A stretch of 64,000 nucleotides of DNA from Salinivibrio sharmensis (GCF_001995985.1 NZ_MUFC01000010.1:1-64000), one strand, 5' to 3'. Shown: positions 42,170 to 50,858, numbered from the stretch's first letter. The notes: generated by a model not told the origin, from the sequence alone. Program-made: numbers and translations.

Positions 42170-43879
42170 ATGGCACGTTTGCTGTTTGCCATTACCCTGA
42201 CGGTATGCTGCCTACCCTTGTTACCTGGGGTGGGCGGCTTGATTACCACCGCCTTTGCGTTCGTGCCCACACTGGGGCTCACGGAGGCTAGTTTGAGCGG
42301 CTGGCGACATGTGATCGCATGGCCGGGCCTGTCTCAATCGATTCAGCTTACACTTATCTCGGGATTAGGCAGTAGCCTGCTCGCGGTAGCACTTAGCTTT
42401 ATGATTTTACAGGCCACTTGGCAAACGCCCATTTGGCATAAGATCAGTGCACGCTTGCCCGCGCTACTGGCATTGCCACACGTCGCCTTTGCCATTGGTC
42501 TGGTTTTACTGCTTTCCCCCTCGGGTTGGCTGTTTCGCCTGTTAAGTCCCCTTCTCGGTGATAAACCCGTGACTTGGGCGCTGGTGCAAGATCCTTATGT
42601 TATCGGGCTCACCTTGGCGCTGACGCTAAAAGAAACCCCATTTTTACTATTGATGAGCCTGTCGGTACTGCGTCAAATTGATGTCTCTCGGCTGACGATG
42701 GTATCAACCAGCCTTGGGTATAATCACACCGCGACCTGGCTCAAAGTCATCCTACCGCTTTGGCTCGCTAAAATGCGTTTCCCGATTTTTGCCGTCATCG
42801 CCTACAGTCTGTCAGTGGTTGATGTGGCAATGATCCTCGGGCCCAATACGCCGCCTACTTATGCGGTATTGGTATGGCAGTGGTTTAACGACCCTGATTT
42901 AGCGCTATTGCCCAGAGCCTCAGCAGGTGCCTTGCTGTTATTTGCCCTGTGTGGCTTTGCCTTATTGCTGTTTCGCTGTTTGGCGTGGCTTGGTTGCCAA
43001 GTTCTCAATCGCTGGCAATATACGGGACGCCGCTACGCCTGGTTACCCGGCAAAGTATTCTGGTGGCCCGTATTTATCACTCCCCTTGCGATTATGCCTG
43101 TGTTGCTGGTGTGGTCTTTCGCGCTGCGTTGGTCATTTCCCGATTGGTTACCCAGTCGATATAGCTTACGGTTTTGGGAACAAGAGCTTAGCTATGTGTG
43201 GTCACTAGTAGGAAACAGCATTGTGCTGGCGGTGATCAGTGCCAGTGTCGCCTTGCTGTTTGCCATCGGGTGTTTGGAGCGCTCGGTCAATCAGCGACGC
43301 TCAGTACCGAGAGCGGTCATCGCCATTCCATTATTGGTTCCTCAACTCTCTATCTTGTTTGGCATTCAGGTGGCGGTGTATAGCCTCCCCGGCCAGTGGC
43401 ACGTACCGGCAACCCTTTGGGCTCACATTTTTTTCGCGTTTCCTTATGTGTATCTCGCACTCGATGGGCCGTGGCAGCAATTTGATGTGCGGCTTATGCA
43501 AACCGCCAGAAGCCTCGGTGTCAGTGCCACACTCGCATGGTGGCGGGTTAAACTGCCGCTGCTTTTGCCCGCCATTATCTTGGCATGGGCGGTTGGTGCG
43601 AGTGTCAGTTTGGCACAGTACCTACCCACACAATTGCTGGGCGCGGGACGTATTAATACGCTCACTACCGAGGCAGTCAGCTTATCAAGCGGTCTCGATC
43701 GTCGTATCAGTGGCCTATATGGGCTGATGCAAGCGATGCTTCCCCTTATTGTTTTCGCCTTAGCCACTGTGCTGAGCCGCATCGCTGAGCGTCGCCTTTT
43801 ACCTACATCAACACCAACTATCTCAGGAGCTCAACGCCATGACACTGTGTGTCAACCAACTCACCATAAACGCGCCTGA
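42170..43879 (+). CDS. ynjC: YnjC, double-length ABC transporter permease
   Basis: A 569-residue permease with two fused halves, about 12 helices in all, each with an EAA-like loop (VSTSLGYNHTATWLKVILPL near 180 and RSLGVSATLAWWRVKLPLLL near 455). This is the fused layout of thiamine/iron-type permeases such as ThiP and E. coli YnjC (511). Its 3' end overlaps the ynjD start by 41 bases, so translation is coupled. Imports the YnjB ligand. Confidence 0.88.
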   Translation: MARLLFAITLTVCCLPLLPGVGGLITTAFAFVPTLGLTEASLSGWRHVIAWPGLSQSIQLTLISGLGSSLLAVALSFMILQATWQTPIWHKISARLPALLALPHVAFAIGLVLLLSPSGWLFRLLSPLLGDKPVTWALVQDPYVIGLTLALTLKETPFLLLMSLSVLRQIDVSRLTMVSTSLGYNHTATWLKVILPLWLAKMRFPIFAVIAYSLSVVDVAMILGPNTPPTYAVLVWQWFNDPDLALLPRASAGALLLFALCGFALLLFRCLAWLGCQVLNRWQYTGRRYAWLPGKVFWWPVFITPLAIMPVLLVWSFALRWSFPDWLPSRYSLRFWEQELSYVWSLVGNSIVLAVISASVALLFAIGCLERSVNQRRSVPRAVIAIPLLVPQLSILFGIQVAVYSLPGQWHVPATLWAHIFFAFPYVYLALDGPWQQFDVRLMQTARSLGVSATLAWWRVKLPLLLPAIILAWAVGASVSLAQYLPTQLLGAGRINTLTTEAVSLSSGLDRRISGLYGLMQAMLPLIVFALATVLSRIAERRLLPTSTPTISGAQRHDTVCQPTHHKRA

Positions 43880-44510
43880 TCAATGCTTGGTGCGTGATTT
43901 GTCATTTTCGGTCGCCCCGGGAGAAATACTTACTGTGATGGGACCCAGTGGCTGCGGAAAATCCAGCCTACTGAGCGTAGTGGCGGGACACATCCAACCG
44001 CCCATGCATTACAGCGGTCAACTGACGTTAAATGGTGAGCCCTTTGATCACTTACCGCCTGAGCAGCGCCGCATCGGGATTTTGTTTCAAGATGATTTAC
44101 TCTTCCCGCATTTAAATGTGTGGCAAAACTTGGCGTTTGCCTTGCCATCATCGATGAGCAAACTACAAAAACGCGATCAGGCTATTGCGACATTAGGGTC
44201 CGTCAAACTAGCGGAGTTTGCCGATTATGCCCCTAGCCAGCTTTCGGGCGGACAGCGTGCGCGAGTCAGTGTGTTGCGTGCATTACTCGCCGCCCCCGAT
44301 GCTATCTTGCTTGATGAGCCCTTTAGTAAGCTGGATAAGCCGCTGCGTCGGGATTTTCGGGCCTTTGTGTTTGAGCAAATCGCGCAGCGAAACATCCCTG
44401 CGTTGATTGTGACGCATGATGCCGAGGATATTGCGGATCAGAGCCGCTGTTTAAATTGGCCTAAACGCCCAGCTGACTCAGCACTGCAAGAGGAGATACA
44501 AAATGCTTGA
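43839..44510 (+). CDS. ynjD: YnjD, ABC transporter ATPase
   Basis: A 223-residue ATPase. Walker A GPSGCGKSSLLS near 35, signature SQLSGGQRARVSVLRALLA near 130, Walker B AILLDEPFSKLDKPLR, and VTHDAED. It has the short single-domain length of YnjD (217). AGGAGCTCAACGCC precedes the ATG at 43839, which is inside the end of ynjC. The last 8 bases overlap ynjF. Confidence 0.9.
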   Translation: MTLCVNQLTINAPDQCLVRDLSFSVAPGEILTVMGPSGCGKSSLLSVVAGHIQPPMHYSGQLTLNGEPFDHLPPEQRRIGILFQDDLLFPHLNVWQNLAFALPSSMSKLQKRDQAIATLGSVKLAEFADYAPSQLSGGQRARVSVLRALLAAPDAILLDEPFSKLDKPLRRDFRAFVFEQIAQRNIPALIVTHDAEDIADQSRCLNWPKRPADSALQEEIQNA

Positions 44511-45129
44511 TCGCTATGCCATCGCGGTGATCCGCTGGCCATTGAAGCAGGCAGCGGTGCAGCTCACAAAGTGGAAGGTAAAACCTGATACCGTAACATT
44601 GTCAGGCTTTGTGATTGGCTTACTGGCCGTGCCTGCGCTAGCGCTACAAATGTATTGGCTGGCGCTTGTGTTTATTATCATCAACCGACTTTTCGATGGC
44701 CTCGATGGCGCGCTCGCCCGCGAGCAAGGGCTCACGGACGCTGGGGGGTTTTTAGACATTACCCTCGATTTTATCTTCTACGCTGCCATTCCTTTTGGCT
44801 TTGCCTTGGCCGATCCGACCAGCAACGCCATTGCTGCCAGTTTTTTGCTGTTTTGCTTTATGGGGACAGGCGCAAGCTTTTTAGCGTTTGCGATCATGGC
44901 CAGCAAACACCAGATTGATAACCCGGTTTACGCCAACAAGTCGATGTATTATATCGGCGGGATCACCGAAGGGACGGAGACCATTGCAAGCTTTGTGTTG
45001 ATGTGTATTTTCCCTACCTACATGGCGTGGATTGCCGGCATTTTTGGCGCAGCCTGTTTAATCACCGCCGCCTCACGAGTTTGGGCGGGCTATCATACCT
45101 TGCGTACACTCGATACGCCCTCCTCCTAG
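44503..45129 (+). CDS. ynjF: YnjF-like CDP-alcohol phosphatidyltransferase
   Basis: A 208-residue membrane enzyme with the CDP-alcohol phosphotransferase motif D-x2-D-G-x2-A-R-x8-G-x3-D-x3-D, seen as DGLDGALAREQGLTDAGGFL followed by DITLD near residues 65-89. Such enzymes join an alcohol head group to CDP-diacylglycerol or a similar donor in the membrane. Helices flank the motif, as in PgsA and PssA. In E. coli ynjF also ends the ynj cluster, while ynjE is missing here. A head group brought in by YnjBCD would be a possible substrate, which is inference. The stop is one base from the convergent punR stop, with no terminator between. Confidence 0.85.
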   Translation: MLDRYAIAVIRWPLKQAAVQLTKWKVKPDTVTLSGFVIGLLAVPALALQMYWLALVFIIINRLFDGLDGALAREQGLTDAGGFLDITLDFIFYAAIPFGFALADPTSNAIAASFLLFCFMGTGASFLAFAIMASKHQIDNPVYANKSMYYIGGITEGTETIASFVLMCIFPTYMAWIAGIFGAACLITAASRVWAGYHTLRTLDTPSS

Positions 45130-45130
45130 C

Positions 45131-46030
45131 TTATAGCCACTGGTGTTGCAGCTGCTCTTTATCGCCTAAATAATCGAGCAGCCAGCGCACCGGTGGTGAT
45201 TCTTTATCCGAGCGCCATGCAATGCAGCACGGACTGCTTAATAACGGCTCTTCAAGGACAAGCTCCACCAACTCTCCTCGCGCAATCGCATCTTCTGCCA
45301 TGTGTGAAGGCATCACACCAATGCCCAGCCCGGCCTTAAAACATTGCATGGCACTGTGCCAATTGGGGACGGTAAGACGGCGCTGATTATCCAGTAGCCA
45401 TGTCGTACGACGCGGCAAGCGGCGCGAAGTGTCTTCCAAACAGATAGCCGGATACGGCGCAAGCTGCTCATTGGCCAGTGGTTGGGTGCATTGGACGAGT
45501 GGATGCGACGGGCTCACCACAAACCGCCAGCGTAGGGTGCCCATTTCCCGATAGCGAAACGCGCCGCTCACTGGCACAGCAGCCGTGGCACCAATCGCAA
45601 TATCGGCTCGATCATCAGCCAGTGCATCCCATACGCCGTTAAACACTTCCATGGTCAGCAACAATTCGACATCAGGAAACGCATCGTAAAAATCCCGCAC
45701 CAACGTATTGACGCTATCTTCGCGCACGACGTTATCCAGTGCCAACGAGACACTTTGTGTCCAACCGTTGGCCACTCGCTGCGTTTGCTGGCGAATGGCT
45801 TCCATATTTTTAATCATCTCACGTGATTGAGAGACAAAGTATTCTCCTGCCGACGTCAACCGCACTTGGCGGTGAAGTCGCTCAAACAGAGTAACGGCCA
45901 GTTTGTCTTCAATCTGTCGTACCGTGTAACTCACCGCGCTCGGTACCTTGTGCAATTCATCGGCCGCCGCAGAGAAACTTCCTCGCCGCGCAACCACATC
46001 GATCACATGAAAATCTTGGTAAGAAAACAT
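45131..46030 (-). CDS. punR: PunR, LysR-family regulator of punC
   Basis: A 299-residue LysR regulator with the N-terminal helix-turn-helix (GSFSAAADELHKVPSAVSYT) and inducer domain (VVREDSVNTLVRDFYDAFPD, VELLLTMEVFNGVWDAL, EDTSRRLPRRTTWLLDNQ). These segments match E. coli PunR/YdhB almost motif for motif. PunR activates punC in response to adenosine. The start at 46030 aligns with E. coli; an in-frame start at 46054 adds eight residues. Divergent from punC with a perfect inverted repeat between them. Confidence 0.87.
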   Translation of the reverse strand: MFSYQDFHVIDVVARRGSFSAAADELHKVPSAVSYTVRQIEDKLAVTLFERLHRQVRLTSAGEYFVSQSREMIKNMEAIRQQTQRVANGWTQSVSLALDNVVREDSVNTLVRDFYDAFPDVELLLTMEVFNGVWDALADDRADIAIGATAAVPVSGAFRYREMGTLRWRFVVSPSHPLVQCTQPLANEQLAPYPAICLEDTSRRLPRRTTWLLDNQRRLTVPNWHSAMQCFKAGLGIGVMPSHMAEDAIARGELVELVLEEPLLSSPCCIAWRSDKESPPVRWLLDYLGDKEQLQHQWL

Positions 46031-46043
46031 TAAAATCAAATTT

Positions 46044-46062
46044 TTTGAAAGCAATATTCAAA
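46044..46062. promoter_or_regulatory. LysR-type palindrome between punR and punC
   Basis: TTTGAA-N7-TTCAAA, a perfect 19-base inverted repeat of the T-N11-A class, lies 14 bases from punR and about 75 bases from punC. It is the obvious PunR site for both autoregulation and punC activation. Confidence 0.7.
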
Positions 46063-46135
46063 TCATAGCGTTTCACAGCCAGCTTTGTCAGCCATAAACT
46101 ATCTCTATGTCGAGTTTTCTATCAAGAGACAAAAA

Positions 46136-47341
46136 ATGAACAAACAAGTGCCATTTATGACGCTACTGTGGCTAGCGGGGCTCAGTATGCTGGGCTTTTT
46201 AGCCACTGATATGTATTTACCTGCCTTTGAGGCGATGCGACTCGATTTGGCGACCTCTCCCGCCAATATCGGCCTCACCTTAAGTATCTTTTTGCTAGGG
46301 ATGGCCTGTGGACAGCTGGTTTATGGTCCGCTGTCTGATCGCATCGGTCGCAAGCCCGCGCTGCTGATTGGCCTGAGCCTTTATTTAGTCGCGACTGTAG
46401 TGTGTATTTTTGCTAATAACATTTATTTATTGCTTGGCGCACGTCTAGTTCAAGCCTTGGGAGCGTGCAGCGCTGCGGTGATTTGGCAAGCCGTGGTCAT
46501 TGACCGCTATGAAGGCAAGCTAGGACAAAAAGTGTTCGCAACCATCATGCCGCTCGTCGCTTTATCGCCAGCATTGGCGCCACTTGTCGGCTCACACCTA
46601 CTCACCCTATATGATTGGCGCAGTATTTTTGTGGTTTTATTTGCGTTAGGGGTTGGTTTTGTTGCCTTTACCTTACGAGAAAAGGAAAGCCTTTCCAAAC
46701 CCACGCAAGACACTAAAATTATTGACAAATTTGTAAGTGACTATCAGCAAGTTTTTAAATCAAAAAAATTCATCGGTAACATGCTTATTTTCGCAGGTTG
46801 TTCCGCGGCATTTTTTGCTTATCTGACAGGATCACCGTTCGTGATGTCAGCCATGGGTTATACCGAAGCGGATATTGGTCTGAGCTATATTCCACAAACC
46901 ATTGCTTTTGTCGTCGGTGGCTACGCCTGTCGTCATGCCCTCAACAAGCTTAAAGATCACAGTATCTTGCCTTGGCTACTTAAGCTGTTTGTTATCAGTG
47001 TCGTGGTTATCTTTTTGATCAGCTGGCGTACCGATGTCACCAACATCTGGGTAATTTTAGGTCCGTTCTGTTTCCTCGCGGCAGCGAACGGTGCCATCTA
47101 TCCACTGGTCGTCAATCGCGCCTTGGAAAATTTCAAATCCTGTAGTGCGACCGCTGCGGGGCTATTGAACTTCTTGCAAATGATGGTCTGCTTCGTAGCG
47201 AGCGCTGTGGTGTCTGCGTTTGCAGCCGCCGGCTTGATCGCCGTCACCACCGTCATGCTGTCAACCTGCGTGGTGGTCATTATTGGCTTTGGCTTGGTCT
47301 GGCATGCAAACCGTCAAGCGCAAACGCTAGCAGCCGCGTAA
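46136..47341 (+). CDS. punC: PunC, MFS purine nucleoside transporter
   Basis: A 401-residue MFS protein of the Bcr/CflA group, closest in motif to E. coli PunC/YdhC: WLAGLSMLGFLATDMYLPAF at the N-terminus, YGPLSDRIGRKPALLIGLSL (MFS motif A), CSAAVIWQAVV and YIPQTIAFVVGGYACRHAL. PunC imports purine nucleosides such as adenosine. The start at 46136 follows AAGAGACAAAAA and aligns with the family; an in-frame ATG at 46085 is unlikely. Its regulator punR is divergent. Confidence 0.87.
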   Translation: MNKQVPFMTLLWLAGLSMLGFLATDMYLPAFEAMRLDLATSPANIGLTLSIFLLGMACGQLVYGPLSDRIGRKPALLIGLSLYLVATVVCIFANNIYLLLGARLVQALGACSAAVIWQAVVIDRYEGKLGQKVFATIMPLVALSPALAPLVGSHLLTLYDWRSIFVVLFALGVGFVAFTLREKESLSKPTQDTKIIDKFVSDYQQVFKSKKFIGNMLIFAGCSAAFFAYLTGSPFVMSAMGYTEADIGLSYIPQTIAFVVGGYACRHALNKLKDHSILPWLLKLFVISVVVIFLISWRTDVTNIWVILGPFCFLAAANGAIYPLVVNRALENFKSCSATAAGLLNFLQMMVCFVASAVVSAFAAAGLIAVTTVMLSTCVVVIIGFGLVWHANRQAQTLAAA

Positions 47342-47361
47342 TACCACTGAGTTTAGAGACT

Positions 47362-47390
47362 AAAAAGGCGTCTTTCGGGACGCCTTTTTT
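47362..47390. terminator. Bidirectional terminator between punC and the O-methyltransferase gene
   Basis: AAAAAGGCGTC and GACGCCTTTTT pair around TTTCGG. The A- and T-tracts on both sides let it serve both converging transcripts. Confidence 0.88.
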
Positions 47391-47418
47391 ATCGTGCCTG
47401 TCCCGTCCTGAAATACGT

Positions 47419-47988
47419 TCACTCACGCCAATAGGCAACAAGCTCACCTTTGCCAATGGGAAGTACGCCCACATCGAGTTCAGGCTGTTGCTCAAGCCAT
47501 CGTTTAAAAGGAGCAACCTCGTCAGCGTGGGATAATGCATTATCGACTACCAGCATGCCCTGAGGCTTGAGAAGTTGGAATAAACGTGGCGCTAAGGAGA
47601 GGTACTGACTTCGGTCGGCATCGAGAAAAATGAGCTCGAACTGTCCCTCAAGGCGAGTCATCCAATCACTCGCGTCGCCCAATTTCGCATCTATCCGGTT
47701 ATCCATGCCGGCTTGCCTAAAGTGCTGCTGCGCTTGTTGGTGTTTTGCTTCATCGCGCTCAATCGTTACCACCTGCACGCTATTGCCGCCTGCGCGCGCG
47801 AGCCATAACGTTGAATATCCCATTGATGTACCAATTTCTAAAATACGGGTAGGCTGAATTTCATCCACTAACAGCGCTAAGAATTTTCCGGTTCCAGGCG
47901 TAATATTCAGCCATTTTTTACTTTTATCCTGTTGCAGGGCGTCGTTCTCTGTCCCCTGCATTTGCATCTGTTCCAGTAAGGCGTTCAT
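47419..47988 (-). CDS. SAM-dependent O-methyltransferase
   Basis: A 189-residue class I methyltransferase of the catechol/caffeoyl-CoA O-methyltransferase type. ILEIGTSMGYSTLWLARA is the SAM motif I, followed by VVTIERDEAKHQQAQQHF, DWMTRLEGQFELIFLDADRS with the metal-ligand region, and LVVDNALSHADE. These need a divalent metal and usually act on phenolic substrates; the substrate here is unknown. Last of a run of close minus-strand genes (VOC gene 5 bases upstream). Confidence 0.85.
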   Translation of the reverse strand: MNALLEQMQMQGTENDALQQDKSKKWLNITPGTGKFLALLVDEIQPTRILEIGTSMGYSTLWLARAGGNSVQVVTIERDEAKHQQAQQHFRQAGMDNRIDAKLGDASDWMTRLEGQFELIFLDADRSQYLSLAPRLFQLLKPQGMLVVDNALSHADEVAPFKRWLEQQPELDVGVLPIGKGELVAYWRE

Positions 47989-47993
47989 GGTTA

Positions 47994-48422
47994 TTAATCC
48001 AAGACCAGGCTGCCGTTATCATCAAATTGCCAACAATCGCCATAAGCCACTTCCCAAAGATAGTCATCCGGATCGGCAAAGTAGCCGCTGTAGCCTCCCC
48101 AAAAAACGTCTTGTGCAGGTTTAACGATCCGACCACCACAACGCTCTGCCAGCGCCAGTACCTCGTCGACCTCTTCTTTAGATCGCGTGTTATGCGCCAA
48201 TGTGATACCACCAAATCCTGTCTCGTTAACGGTGAGTCCGGGTTTAATATCATCGGCTAACGAGTCAGCGGGATATAACGCTAATCGCGTACCTGCCGTA
48301 CTAAAAAACACAATCCCCTCTTCGGGATGACTATGCGTGGGAAACCCCAGCTGGCGATAGAAATCATAAGAGTGAGAGAGATCTGCAACCCCCAATGTGA
48401 TGATACTAATTCGTGCTTCCAT
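47994..48422 (-). CDS. VOC (glyoxalase/bleomycin-resistance) family protein
   Basis: A 142-residue vicinal-oxygen-chelate protein: MEARISIITLGVADLSHSYD, FYRQLGF near residue 22, and the closing GYFADPDDYLWEVAYGDCW, where the Glu is a metal ligand in the family. Family roles run from dioxygenases to resistance proteins. The start at 48422 follows GAAGGAGCAACGGT; earlier in-frame ATGs overlap the DUF4336 gene. It sits between the DUF4336 and O-methyltransferase genes with 16 and 5 base gaps. Confidence 0.82.
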   Translation of the reverse strand: MEARISIITLGVADLSHSYDFYRQLGFPTHSHPEEGIVFFSTAGTRLALYPADSLADDIKPGLTVNETGFGGITLAHNTRSKEEVDEVLALAERCGGRIVKPAQDVFWGGYSGYFADPDDYLWEVAYGDCWQFDDNGSLVLD

Positions 48423-48438
48423 ACCGTTGCTCCTTCGC

Positions 48439-49149
48439 TTAATGAGTAGGGGCATTGAGCCGCTTTTCACCTAGCCATGAAAATGCGCGCAATAAATGAG
48501 GGACAGCCGCTTCTACAATTTCGCCATGTGCCATGACTAGGCGTTGCGGTGCCCAGTTGATCACAGTACGAATATGTTTTGCTAATTCATCTTTATGAAA
48601 CCAAAAACTCAATCGCCAATCGAGTGGCGTTTTACCATTGGGTGCTGTCACGCCTGCCCACTCAGCAATTTTGCGTTTAAAAGGTGAAAATGCCTCTGGG
48701 CGAAAATTTTCAATCAGATCAGTGACAATCAACGTTTGACTTTGCCGATGGAAAAACACGCATTCTGTCATTACTGGCGAGCCGGTAATCAAACACTGAG
48801 CGATTTCATCCTTCCAAGCTGGCTCCGACACGTCCTCAAAACAGTGGTCAAAACAAAGATCATCTCGTTTTTTCGCCACTTGTTGGGTACCCATTAATTG
48901 TGCGTCAGGAAACACCTCAACCCATTCGGATAAAAAGAGGTGATGCAATTGGTTAGGAGCGATTAAATAACGCACTCTCCCTAACGACGCTAGCTCAGTG
49001 CGTAATGCATCGGTAAGCTTTACCGGGCTGTGAATCCATAGGGAGTGATCGGCAAGCCTCACCACCACCACGCGCGTGGTATAGGGTAAGGCAAAGAAAG
49101 GGACCGCTTCACCATCAGCGATCCAAATTGACGTATCGAGTTGATACAC
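48439..49149 (-). CDS. DUF4336 (metallo-beta-lactamase-like) protein
   Basis: A 236-residue protein matching the DUF4336 group: DTSIWIADGEAVPFFALPYT, IHSPVKLTDALR, RYLIAPNQLHHLFLSEW and VFFHRQSQTLIVTDLIENF. The fold resembles metallo-beta-lactamases, with an HHLF segment in place of HxHxDH. Activity unknown. I chose GTG at 49149 because AGGAGG precedes it by five bases; an in-frame ATG 15 codons upstream (49194) would place that ribosome site inside the gene. Confidence 0.75.
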   Translation of the reverse strand: MYQLDTSIWIADGEAVPFFALPYTTRVVVVRLADHSLWIHSPVKLTDALRTELASLGRVRYLIAPNQLHHLFLSEWVEVFPDAQLMGTQQVAKKRDDLCFDHCFEDVSEPAWKDEIAQCLITGSPVMTECVFFHRQSQTLIVTDLIENFRPEAFSPFKRKIAEWAGVTAPNGKTPLDWRLSFWFHKDELAKHIRTVINWAPQRLVMAHGEIVEAAVPHLLRAFSWLGEKRLNAPTH

Positions 49150-49221
49150 AGCATCCTCCTCATGGCCGACTTTACACTGTAGCTTGTCAGCCATAAGGTA
49201 AGTGTGCGAGTAGTCACAGCC

Positions 49222-49515
49222 TTACAGTGTATCTAACTCAATATGTTGATTGATGTTTTTCAGTGTGACCCCTGCAGCAGTGAGGCGAGTTTGTATATCA
49301 TTCAGAACGGCTTGGTAGTCATCACTCCGTTTAAAGCTGGCTAGTGTCTGCTGGTCTTTAAACATCAACCGCACGATTAAGCTTTGTGGAAAACGCTGAT
49401 AATTCACCTCATGCGTCAGCCACTCGAACCCCGCGATGTTCTCCATCGTGAGCTCACAAACCTCTGTCAGTGCCTCTCGAATCGCTTTGTCATACTTCTT
49501 GTCTGTTTTTCGCAT
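49222..49515 (-). CDS. Hypothetical 97-residue cytoplasmic protein
   Basis: Small charged protein (MRKTDKKYDKAIREALTEVC... ending INQHIELDTL) with mixed alpha/beta content and no membrane segment. I do not recognise the family. It follows the blc gene by 12 bases and precedes the DUF4336 gene, so it is probably in the same transcript. AAGAGAAGCACC precedes the ATG. Confidence 0.65.
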   Translation of the reverse strand: MRKTDKKYDKAIREALTEVCELTMENIAGFEWLTHEVNYQRFPQSLIVRLMFKDQQTLASFKRSDDYQAVLNDIQTRLTAAGVTLKNINQHIELDTL

Positions 49516-49527
49516 GGTGCTTCTCTT

Positions 49528-50076
49528 TTACTGCTCATTGCTCTTATGTTTGGGATCCGTGCGAGTGTGATCGACAAAAATCAGCCCTTCAGTGGCAAAA
49601 CCCCGCTGTTTCGCCGCTGCAATAAACTGTTCCTTTACCGACTCCGAGACGGTTGGCGTGCGCGATAGCAGCCATAGGTAATCGTGGGCAGGCCCCGAGA
49701 TAAAGGCATATTGGTAATCATCATCCAGCTCAAACACCACATATGACCCATAAAAAGGCCCAAAGAATGAAACCTTCAGGTACCCCGTTTTATCATTTTC
49801 AACGAAGTACGCCTTGCCTTCCGCTTCTTGCCATTTTCCCTCTTCACGGCTGTAGCCACGATTAATCACTTTCACGCCACCGTCTTCACGCAACGAATAG
49901 GTCGCGGTCACATCCGACAATCCTCGTTCAAACGAGTGATCCAGTCGCGCCACTTCATACCAAGTGCCTAAATAGCGGTTAAGGTCAAAGTTTGTTACTG
50001 GCGTGACTTGTTTTGGCATTCCTAAGCATCCGGTCAACACTAAGGACAATAACCCAATCATCCAGCCTTTTTTCAT
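49528..50076 (-). CDS. blc: Outer-membrane lipocalin Blc
   Basis: A 182-residue lipoprotein lipocalin. It opens with MKKGWMIGLLSLVLTGCLG (lipobox LTGC) and the lipocalin GxW motif NRYLGTWYEVARLDHSFERG, then TATYSLREDGGVKVINRGY, KVSFFGPFYGSYVVFELDD and the DYLWLLSRTPTVSE closing strand. Bacterial lipocalin Blc binds lysophospholipids or fatty acids at the outer membrane. The start at 50076 puts the signal peptide correctly; an in-frame ATG 11 codons earlier is less likely. Confidence 0.92.
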   Translation of the reverse strand: MKKGWMIGLLSLVLTGCLGMPKQVTPVTNFDLNRYLGTWYEVARLDHSFERGLSDVTATYSLREDGGVKVINRGYSREEGKWQEAEGKAYFVENDKTGYLKVSFFGPFYGSYVVFELDDDYQYAFISGPAHDYLWLLSRTPTVSESVKEQFIAAAKQRGFATEGLIFVDHTRTDPKHKSNEQ

Positions 50077-50175
50077 TGTATTACCCTTATCACGCTTTGT
50101 TGTACTCACGTATTCCCATGCCTTAATTAGGCAGAGTCAAAAGTTCAGCTCATTAAAACATGACAAGCAGCCTGA

Positions 50176-50499
50176 TCAATCAATACGCTTGTCCAGACTA
50201 TGAATGGCACTCACTGTATCTGTGAAGTGAATTTTACTGACACAACACTGCCCTTGCTGCGCATAATGCGCTTGGACACGCGCCACGAGCTGCTCAAGTG
50301 GCATGATTTGCCCACTCGGCTGCCAGTGCTGACCGCCGTCTTGGCTTAGCCAGCAAACGCCTTGGCTATCCACCAGCCGATCATCTTCTGTGATCACGTT
50401 TTCGCTCAGCGCGTTAAGCGACGCCGGATCGGAGGCAAACGAGAGTTCGTCATCGCCATGCCAAATCAGGAGCGCCGGATAGTCAAGAAACGTATTCAT
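50176..50499 (-). CDS. Small conserved-looking protein (DUF4144-like)
   Basis: A 107-residue acidic protein (MNTFLDYPALLIWHGDDELS...). The opening YPALLIWHGDDEL and the VCWLSQDGGQHW segment suggest the DUF4144 group of Vibrionaceae, with no known role. Its start overlaps the stop of the DOPA-dioxygenase-like gene by four bases (ATGA), so the pair is coupled. Confidence 0.6.
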   Translation of the reverse strand: MNTFLDYPALLIWHGDDELSFASDPASLNALSENVITEDDRLVDSQGVCWLSQDGGQHWQPSGQIMPLEQLVARVQAHYAQQGQCCVSKIHFTDTVSAIHSLDKRID

Positions 50500-50858
50500 C
50501 GCTTGGGCTTAAACATGGCCAGATTGAGTTCAACAGACGAACCCATCCAACCGACATGGTCAGTGTGATCTATGTAGTCATCGCCCGTCACGCCATGCAA
50601 AAACACGGTTAAATCGCCCCGATGCGCCTCAAGCCATGCCATCACCTCATCGAACGCAGCGTTGTCAAAGGCGATCTGAAAGCTCCACTTTGGATGTGGG
50701 CCAACACATTTGCGATGAAAGCGGCCAAGATCGATCGGCAGTGACGATGCAGCGGCTGCTTGATAGATAATATCCGCCTGCGCTTCGGTATCGGCCTCAT
50801 AGTAAACATGGGCGTGGTAAGCCTGATGGCGGTTTGGAAAGTCAGTGATTAATGACAT
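50496..50858 (-). CDS. DOPA 4,5-dioxygenase family protein
   Basis: A 120-residue member of the DOPA 4,5-dioxygenase family (COG3805): YHAHVYYEADTEAQA with the first histidine, GRFHRKCVGPHPKWSFQIAF with two more, and FLHGVTGDDYIDHTDHVGWM. The histidines may bind a metal, and fungal members open the ring of DOPA in betalain synthesis. The natural bacterial substrate is not known. It starts the two-gene transcript with the DUF4144-like gene. Confidence 0.85.
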   Translation of the reverse strand: MSLITDFPNRHQAYHAHVYYEADTEAQADIIYQAAAASSLPIDLGRFHRKCVGPHPKWSFQIAFDNAAFDEVMAWLEAHRGDLTVFLHGVTGDDYIDHTDHVGWMGSSVELNLAMFKPKR

